A program made the translations under genes and the position numbers. 18,023 nt of DNA from JAQVEB01 sp028698105 (GTDB lineage: Bacteria > Bacteroidota > Bacteroidia > Bacteroidales > Dysgonomonadaceae): positions 1-18,023 of the forward strand of contig CAXYYA010000057.1 of the NCBI GenBank assembly GCA_964293155.1, given 5' to 3'. The notes under the pieces are model-generated. The model searched no databases and was not told where the DNA came from. It saw only the letters and a list, made by a program, of their open reading frames with translations. Numbering within the stretch: position 1 is the first letter of the stretch; each line of letters opens with the position of its first letter. Positions 14,477 to 18,023 of this stretch are shown one piece after another.

Positions 14477-15055
14477 ATGAATAAAACAAACAACCCCCCT
14501 AATTTTTTAGTGGTCTCCGATAAAATAAGAGGCCAAACGGCCAGGTACGTTGCCGGCCGGACAAAAACCTTTTTCAAGGAGTGCTTCGTAAACGGCGGGT
14601 GGACTGGCGATGTGTTCCTGCCGTGGATGAAATCCAAAAGCCCGCTCGGCCGTAAGTTAATGTATAACGAGGGATCGCTTATGAATTCAATACGCACCAT
14701 TCAGGAATCTGATAACAGGGTTGAAACGGGCACGACATTGCAACATGCCGGAATTCACAACTCTGGCGGATTGATAACTGTAACAGCCGCAATGAAGCGA
14801 TTTTGGTGGGCAAAGTATTACGAGTTCGCCGGAAAGGTTAAACGAACACGGCGGGGAGAAGTGGCAGCAGAAAGCAGAAAAGAAAATGCCAAGGCAGATT
14901 TTTGCAGGCGGATGGCGCTGATGAAGGTGGGCAGCAAAATAAAAATGCCGAAACGCCAGTTTATAGGCGAAAGCGCCACCCTGATGAAGCAATTCGACGA
15001 GTGGGTTAAAAACACCGTTGAAACAACAATTAAAAACGATTTAAACGACAAATAA
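14477..15055 (+). CDS. Virion morphogenesis / tail completion protein (Mu gpG-like)
   Basis: A 192-residue protein resembling the phage virion morphogenesis family (Mu gpG, P2 gpS), which completes heads or tails before joining. Signature text: RTKTFFKECFVNGGWTGDVF (about 28-47), GRKLMYNEGSLMNSIRTIQE (about 58-77), and HAGIHNSGGLI (about 90-100), where the 'Y-A-x-I-H-x-x-G-G' style motif is the family hallmark. The C-terminal part contains MPKRQFIGES, the usual 'P-x-R-x-F-x-G' motif. The ATG follows an AT-rich leader (ACAAATAATT). It follows the MuF-containing gene, as gpG follows gp30 in Mu. It does not look like an immunity protein for the preceding toxin-like domain. Confidence 0.8.
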   Translation: MNKTNNPPNFLVVSDKIRGQTARYVAGRTKTFFKECFVNGGWTGDVFLPWMKSKSPLGRKLMYNEGSLMNSIRTIQESDNRVETGTTLQHAGIHNSGGLITVTAAMKRFWWAKYYEFAGKVKRTRRGEVAAESRKENAKADFCRRMALMKVGSKIKMPKRQFIGESATLMKQFDEWVKNTVETTIKNDLNDK

Positions 15056-15067
15056 ACTTTAAACGTC

Positions 15068-15607
15068 ATGCAATACTGGACCGAACCCTACAAAGAAATC
15101 GCCTCGAAAATAAAAGCGAACCTGCCACAAATTCAATGGATAGACCTGTGGCACGAACAGGTGAGTTACTTAACCACCGAGTTACCGTTTCCCGTGCCGG
15201 CCGTTTTTATCGCATTCAACATGTTGGAAGTAACCGATCGGGGATTATTGGTGCAAGACTGCAACACGCAGGTGGATATTTACTTCTTTTACGAAACTTT
15301 TTCAGACACATACGATGGTAGTTACAACCAAACCACGGCGCTGGAGTACCTGGAGCGCTTGACCGAGTTGCACGCCCTGTTTCACGGCAAAGCCGGGCGG
15401 TCATACTCCGAGATGCGGCGCGTTGATATGCGCCGCGAGGACAGTGGCGGTGCCGGCAATCTTTACCGCATATCGTTTCAATGCCTGGTTACCGATACAT
15501 CGGCGGCAACGTTATACATTGAGTCACAAAATCCAGAGGCGGAGGTGGAGGTAAAATCCGAAGCGTCACCCGCCAAAAATAATGGTGAGCCGTTGTTTGT
15601 AATGTAA
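15068..15607 (+). CDS. gp37-like protein, tail-terminator candidate
   Basis: A 179-residue protein that ends the rightward operon. The order gp36, gpG, then this matches a head-tail joining cluster, and the text fits a tail terminator-like fold: an N-terminal helix, then strands ELPFPVPAVFIAFN (about 38-51), QVDIYFFYETFSDTYDG (about 68-84), a helix ALEYLERLTELHALFHG (about 91-107), and MRRVDMRREDSGGAGNLYRI followed by a last strand. This alternation is common in Mu gp37/lambda gpU-type proteins. The C-terminal tail (about 150-179) is acidic and low complexity (NPEAEVEVKSEASPAKNNGE). The family assignment is from layout, not a search. Confidence 0.5.
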   Translation: MQYWTEPYKEIASKIKANLPQIQWIDLWHEQVSYLTTELPFPVPAVFIAFNMLEVTDRGLLVQDCNTQVDIYFFYETFSDTYDGSYNQTTALEYLERLTELHALFHGKAGRSYSEMRRVDMRREDSGGAGNLYRISFQCLVTDTSAATLYIESQNPEAEVEVKSEASPAKNNGEPLFVM

Positions 15608-15612
15608 AAAAA

Positions 15613-15631
15613 CCCCGTTTCCGGGGCTTTT
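15613..15631. terminator. Two-way terminator between convergent genes
   Basis: CCCCG (15613-15617) and CGGGG (15622-15626) form a 5-bp GC stem with a TTTC loop. Rightward it is followed by CTTTT; on the minus strand the loop is GAAA and the stem is followed by seven T. It lies 5 bases after the stop of the gp37-like gene and before the converging secreted-protein gene, so it likely ends transcription from both sides. Confidence 0.75.
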
Positions 15632-15648
15632 ATACGTAAAACAAATAT

Positions 15649-16128
15649 TCAATAATGTAAATTTCTTATCATCCACCCCGATCCGGTGCCCCTCATTACG
15701 TGTGTTTTACCATTTATCTTCATTTCTGCTTTTTTTGCCCCTGTACATATCTGTTCCGCATTAGCACTTTCATCTATGAATTTTTTCCAAAATGGGAATA
15801 AGTCTAAAAATTTACCATAAACAAATTCGAATTCATATTCGGGAGTTCCTTCTATCTCTAGTGCCTGATTTGCACCAATCATTGAAACTCTAAAGGCAAC
15901 CGTCATTCGATTGTTCTCGTCTTCCTTGTCATTATAAACAACCGCGTAGTAATTTTTGTCGTTAACAGACCTTCCCTGTTTTACAAACACAAAATCCCTT
16001 TTGGCGTTTAGAGCAAGGCTGTCAGATAATTGTCTAACCATGGTGGTATCACTTGTTTTAAAAGCAATCTGACTGACTGTCGACAGTGAGAAAACAATCA
16101 AACAAACAGCAACAAGCATTTTTCTCAT
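15649..16128 (-). CDS. Secreted protein of unknown function (cargo)
   Basis: A 159-residue protein I do not recognise. Residues 1-~19 are a clear signal peptide (charged MRK, hydrophobic MLVAVCLIVFSLSTV, then SQ), without the lipobox cysteine, so it should be exported to the periplasm or beyond. The mature part is mixed helix and strand: DSLALNAKRDFVFVKQGRSV, NYYAVVYNDKEDENNRMTVA, then EYEFEFVYGKFLDLFPFWKK, ending with a short beta tail. One cysteine (QICTGAKKAE) remains in the mature part. It is convergent to the packaging operon and downstream of dinD, an accessory site. A lysogenic-conversion or superinfection role is possible; nothing in the sequence shows it. Confidence 0.65.
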   Translation of the reverse strand: MRKMLVAVCLIVFSLSTVSQIAFKTSDTTMVRQLSDSLALNAKRDFVFVKQGRSVNDKNYYAVVYNDKEDENNRMTVAFRVSMIGANQALEIEGTPEYEFEFVYGKFLDLFPFWKKFIDESANAEQICTGAKKAEMKINGKTHVMRGTGSGWMIRNLHY

Positions 16129-16175
16129 AATCTTATTTTTTAATTAGTTATTTTTTACAAACCATCAACATGTAG

Positions 16176-16994
16176 TCACTTGTTATCAATTTTTTTCATA
16201 TTCCTATACCCTTTCTTAAGCTCTTTTTTTACTTCGGGCAATTGTTTTTCCTGTGGTAAGTTTTCTGGTTTTTTCCCCACGTTCTTTATAATAATGTCTC
16301 TAACTTCACGGCCAACCTCAAAATGAGTTTGTTCAAGATTATGCTGTCCTTTTATGCCATGGCTCTTTATACGTTCCTCAGTTTGAGTTACACGAAATAA
16401 ATTGGCAGCAAGTTCAGTCCTACCCATAGAATCAAATAGTTTATTTTTCTCAACATTTCTCATCCTTGCAAGCTTCCAGGATTCCATATTATACATGCCA
16501 ACATATCCAGCATTTTGAAATTTAGCGTAATCTACTACTCCAGCATGTTTTACGGTAGATGCAAGTGATTTATTTCCATCAGTAAGCTCGTCACGTATCA
16601 GTATCCTATCAATCTCCTGAGCGTTTTCCACATAGAGCTCAAACTTTCGTGTTTGTTGAGCAAAATAAGCTTGCGCGATTGCCACCTCCGGTTTTTTAGG
16701 ATCACCGTTCATTGAGGCAATATAACAGGCAAATCTTGTTAACTTAAAATCTTGAATAATTTCGCCATTAACCTCTCTCTGTTCGGCAATTATATTTTCA
16801 TAATGAGGAATATTTAAAGAAACCATGGCCTTAGTGGCCCTATCTAAAACTTTTTGAAATGATTTCATGTTTTGATATCCGAGCATTACCATTAACTCAG
16901 AAGCCCACCAATATGTTAACCCATTAGTATTTTTAAAATCTTCAAATGTGACTATTGATAAGGCATTATTTCCTATATTTTCAGTACTATCCAT
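16176..16994 (-). CDS. dinD: DinD-like DNA damage-inducible protein
   Basis: A 272-residue protein, close in length to E. coli DinD (about 274). The N-terminal BRO-N-like domain shows GLTYWWASELMVMLGYQNMK (about 25-44), the standard 'W-x-A-r-d-L-x-x-x-L-G-Y' motif, and FKLTRFACYIASMNGDPKKP (about 83-102). The family-specific C-terminal part has LASTVKHAGVVDYAKFQNAG followed by YVGMYN, and AANLFRVTQTEERIKSHGI. E. coli DinD is SOS-induced and inhibits RecA filament activity. The C-terminus is Lys-rich (KKELKKGYRNMKKIDNK). It has a fair promoter just upstream (17016-17023). In a prophage it could modulate the SOS/RecA signal; that is inference. Confidence 0.82.
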   Translation of the reverse strand: MDSTENIGNNALSIVTFEDFKNTNGLTYWWASELMVMLGYQNMKSFQKVLDRATKAMVSLNIPHYENIIAEQREVNGEIIQDFKLTRFACYIASMNGDPKKPEVAIAQAYFAQQTRKFELYVENAQEIDRILIRDELTDGNKSLASTVKHAGVVDYAKFQNAGYVGMYNMESWKLARMRNVEKNKLFDSMGRTELAANLFRVTQTEERIKSHGIKGQHNLEQTHFEVGREVRDIIIKNVGKKPENLPQEKQLPEVKKELKKGYRNMKKIDNK

Positions 16995-17015
16995 GACCTA
17001 TATATATTTTATTTA

Positions 17016-17023
17016 CAAAGATA
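17016..17023 (-). promoter_or_regulatory. -7 element (TATCTTTG) of dinD promoter
   Basis: The minus strand reads TATCTTTG, a perfect match to the Bacteroidetes -7 consensus TAnnTTTG, about 22 bases before the dinD ATG at 16994. The region upstream is strongly AT-rich but has no clean -33 TTTG at the best spacing. The gap 16995-17160 otherwise holds nothing I recognise; I found no convincing LexA-type palindrome. Confidence 0.45.
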
Positions 17024-17160
17024 ATATTAAATCTGTATTATATTTCACTATTTTAGAATTGTATATTTTTGATAACTGCCCCCGTTTTTTACAAACAAAT
17101 GCGGTATAAATCAATAAAATCCGAATGGAAAACAACTTATCACTGGAAATGCCCGGATAG

Positions 17161-17553
17161 TTATCTGGGAGCAAACCCGTAACTCATATCCAACCTGTCC
17201 AGTGAGTCCGGAACCCGACGATGGACAATTTTATAAATCTCGTCCCACGACGGTAATTTTCCCAGGCCCCTATCATCGATATAAATATCCGCCCCTACTT
17301 TGCGCGGGTCGCTTTTCCATTTTATGACCTCCGAACGTGGATTAGCGTTTATGGCATCGAACCGGATACCCATATTAGCACAATAGGCCACGGCCTGAGC
17401 AAGGAGCAACCCACTGCGACACGTCCACAAAATAAGCTGATAACCCTCTTTCTTTAACTTCTTAAGCGTATCAATCGCTCCCGGCATTGCCTCCCCTATT
17501 TCCGGGTAAGTATCTTTTACGATTGTCCCGTCAAAATCTACCGCTACGATCAT
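17161..17553 (-). CDS. HAD-family hydrolase (BT_0820-like)
   Basis: A 130-residue small HAD phosphohydrolase. The ATG at 17553 is chosen over an in-frame TTG at 17559 because AAAGGAA lies about 7 bases before it. All HAD motifs are visible: motif I DFDGT (D6 nucleophile, D8 acid/base), motif II T44 in ILWTCR, motif III K85 in SDPRKVGADI and motif IV D93-D94 in YIDDRG. There is no large cap domain. The acidic sites imply a Mg-dependent phosphatase on a small substrate, possibly nucleotide-related; the substrate is unknown. Its start overlaps the DnaA-like gene by 23 bases, so they form one operon. Confidence 0.8.
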   Translation of the reverse strand: MIVAVDFDGTIVKDTYPEIGEAMPGAIDTLKKLKKEGYQLILWTCRSGLLLAQAVAYCANMGIRFDAINANPRSEVIKWKSDPRKVGADIYIDDRGLGKLPSWDEIYKIVHRRVPDSLDRLDMSYGFAPR

Positions 17554-17815
17554 ACTCAATTCCTTTTACCATGTTCCACATCCTGCAAGTAACTTTATCG
17601 CCGACGGCGAGCAGTCCGTTTGTCTTATCAACACCGTGCAAAACCGTACACGATGTTCTTTCGTTCAACATTGCTATACGCGGGAAGGACAATCCGCTTT
17701 TTTCGCGAAGCAACTTCCAATAAAGGTGCCTTGCGTCGACTATATGCCTTTTCCGGCTCCTACCCAGAATATCATCCACGGGAACACCGACTATCTTCGA
17801 AAATTCTACAATCAT
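17531..17815 (-). CDS. Stand-alone DnaA domain IV-like protein
   Basis: A 94-residue protein from the ATG at 17815. Upstream frame reaches a TTG at 17857, but this ATG overlaps the previous stop as ATGA. It looks like the C-terminal DNA-binding domain of DnaA: VGVPVDDILGRSRKRHIVDA (about 9-28), RHLYWKLLREKSGLSFPRIA (about 29-48), then NERTSCTVLHGVDK at the place of the DnaA signature helix ('D-H-S-T-V-x-h-A/G'). The ATPase domains are absent. It may bind DnaA-box-like sites in host or phage DNA, acting on replication or early transcription; that is inference. The C-terminus (MWNMVKGIEYDRSGRF) is extra. Confidence 0.75.
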   Translation of the reverse strand: MIVEFSKIVGVPVDDILGRSRKRHIVDARHLYWKLLREKSGLSFPRIAMLNERTSCTVLHGVDKTNGLLAVGDKVTCRMWNMVKGIEYDRSGRF

Positions 17816-17916
17816 TTCTTTGAGTTTTTCGCTTCCATGATGGCCACCACCAGGCAAAGCGTGATTATTACCGCCAATATCCCGAAAACGAGGGCAAAAC
17901 CTGCTAATTCGTTCAT
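17812..17916 (-). CDS. Small single-pass membrane peptide (34 aa)
   Basis: A short gene with ATG at 17916, reading MNELAGFALVFGILAVIITL, then CLVVAIMEAKNSKK and stop. It has one strong membrane helix (about residues 6-27) and a basic, polar C-terminus, typical of small phage membrane peptides. The TGA overlaps the ATG of the DnaA-like gene (ATGA), which argues that both are translated. The leader is AT-rich (TTTTTTAAATTTAAATT). Function is unknown; its early-type location makes a holin less likely than a small host-interaction peptide. Confidence 0.55.
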   Translation of the reverse strand: MNELAGFALVFGILAVIITLCLVVAIMEAKNSKK

Positions 17917-17933
17917 AATTTAAATTTAAAAAA

Positions 17934-18023
17934 TCAGGTGAAATAAAATGTCTTACCGCTTCCGCTACCGAAGCGTTGCTGTTTAATTGTAGTTAAAAAC
18001 GGGAAACCGTCCTTGGAAATCTG
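17934..18023 (-). CDS. 3' end of unknown gene (partial)
   Basis: On the minus strand one frame is open for 29 codons from the right edge to a TGA at 17934-17936; the other two frames close quickly. The visible C-terminus reads QISKDGFPFLTTIKQQRFGS then G-S-G-K-T-F-Y-F-T. I do not recognise it. It lies 17 bases upstream of the small membrane peptide and is probably the preceding gene of the same operon. Confidence 0.45.
   Translation of the reverse strand, partial: QISKDGFPFLTTIKQQRFGSGSGKTFYFT

Noticed and set aside
17125..17160. Tiny plus-strand ORF MENNLSLEMPG in the gap next to dinD.
   Set aside because: Ten to eleven codons, no neighbour on that strand and no ribosome binding site; chance occurrence is likely.
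16995..17160. Possible SOS (LexA-type) operator upstream of dinD.
   Set aside because: The region is AT-rich, but I could not find a convincing palindrome or repeated motif, and LexA sites in Bacteroidetes are not known to me well enough to call one.
1..18023. CRISPR arrays, retrons, tRNA/rRNA genes, insertion sequences, or attachment-site duplications.
   Set aside because: I saw no spaced repeat arrays, reverse transcriptase, transposase or structural RNA genes in the window, and no direct repeats that would mark phage ends.

Overview
The window holds most of the structural half of a Mu-like, contractile-tailed (myovirus) phage or prophage of a Bacteroidetes host, most likely Bacteroidales. 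The head genes resemble the Mu set: small and large terminase, portal of the DUF935/gp29 type, MuF, gp36, G, ClpP-like protease/scaffold and a ~306-residue capsid protein. The host assignment rests on AT-rich gene leaders mostly lacking strong Shine-Dalgarno sequences, TAnnTTTG-type -7 elements, and the protein types (DUF6046-like tail protein, BT_0820-type HAD hydrolase, stand-alone DnaA domain IV). All assignments come from reading the sequence; no database was searched.

Layout, left to right. Positions 1-9059 form one leftward (minus-strand) late operon. Read in its own direction from 9059 it encodes protease-scaffold, major capsid protein, a terminator hairpin, a small capsid-region protein, tail sheath, tail tube, a tail-assembly chaperone with a probable -1 frameshift extension, tape measure, a DUF6046-like tail protein, gp44/gpD-like hub, gp45/gpV-like spike, a gp46/gp25-like baseplate protein, and the first codons of the next baseplate gene. 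Positions 9060-9213 are a divergent control region with an operator-like palindrome. Positions 9214-15607 form a rightward DNA-packaging and connector operon: small terminase, large terminase, gp36-like connector, a giant portal-MuF-toxin-like fusion, gpG-like tail-completion protein and a gp37-like tail-terminator candidate. A two-way terminator follows. Positions 15649-16994 hold two leftward cargo genes, a secreted protein and a DinD-like protein. Positions 17161-18023 hold a compact leftward early-type operon with overlapping genes: an unknown partial gene, a 34-residue membrane peptide, a DnaA-domain-IV protein and a HAD hydrolase.

The most interesting signals are translational. (1) A U UUU UUA slippery heptamer lies in the correct frame at the end of the chaperone gene; a -1 shift fuses it to an otherwise start-less ORF before the tape measure. 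(2) An A10 run containing an in-frame A AAA AAG (dnaX-type) heptamer sits exactly at the portal/MuF border of the 851-residue fusion; a -1 slip stops after one codon and would release a portal-only protein. (3) A probable in-frame internal start makes a separate scaffold protein from the protease gene. The C-terminal ~190 residues of the portal-MuF fusion look like a CdiA-type nuclease toxin domain whose expected acidic catalytic residue appears replaced, with no evident immunity gene beside it.
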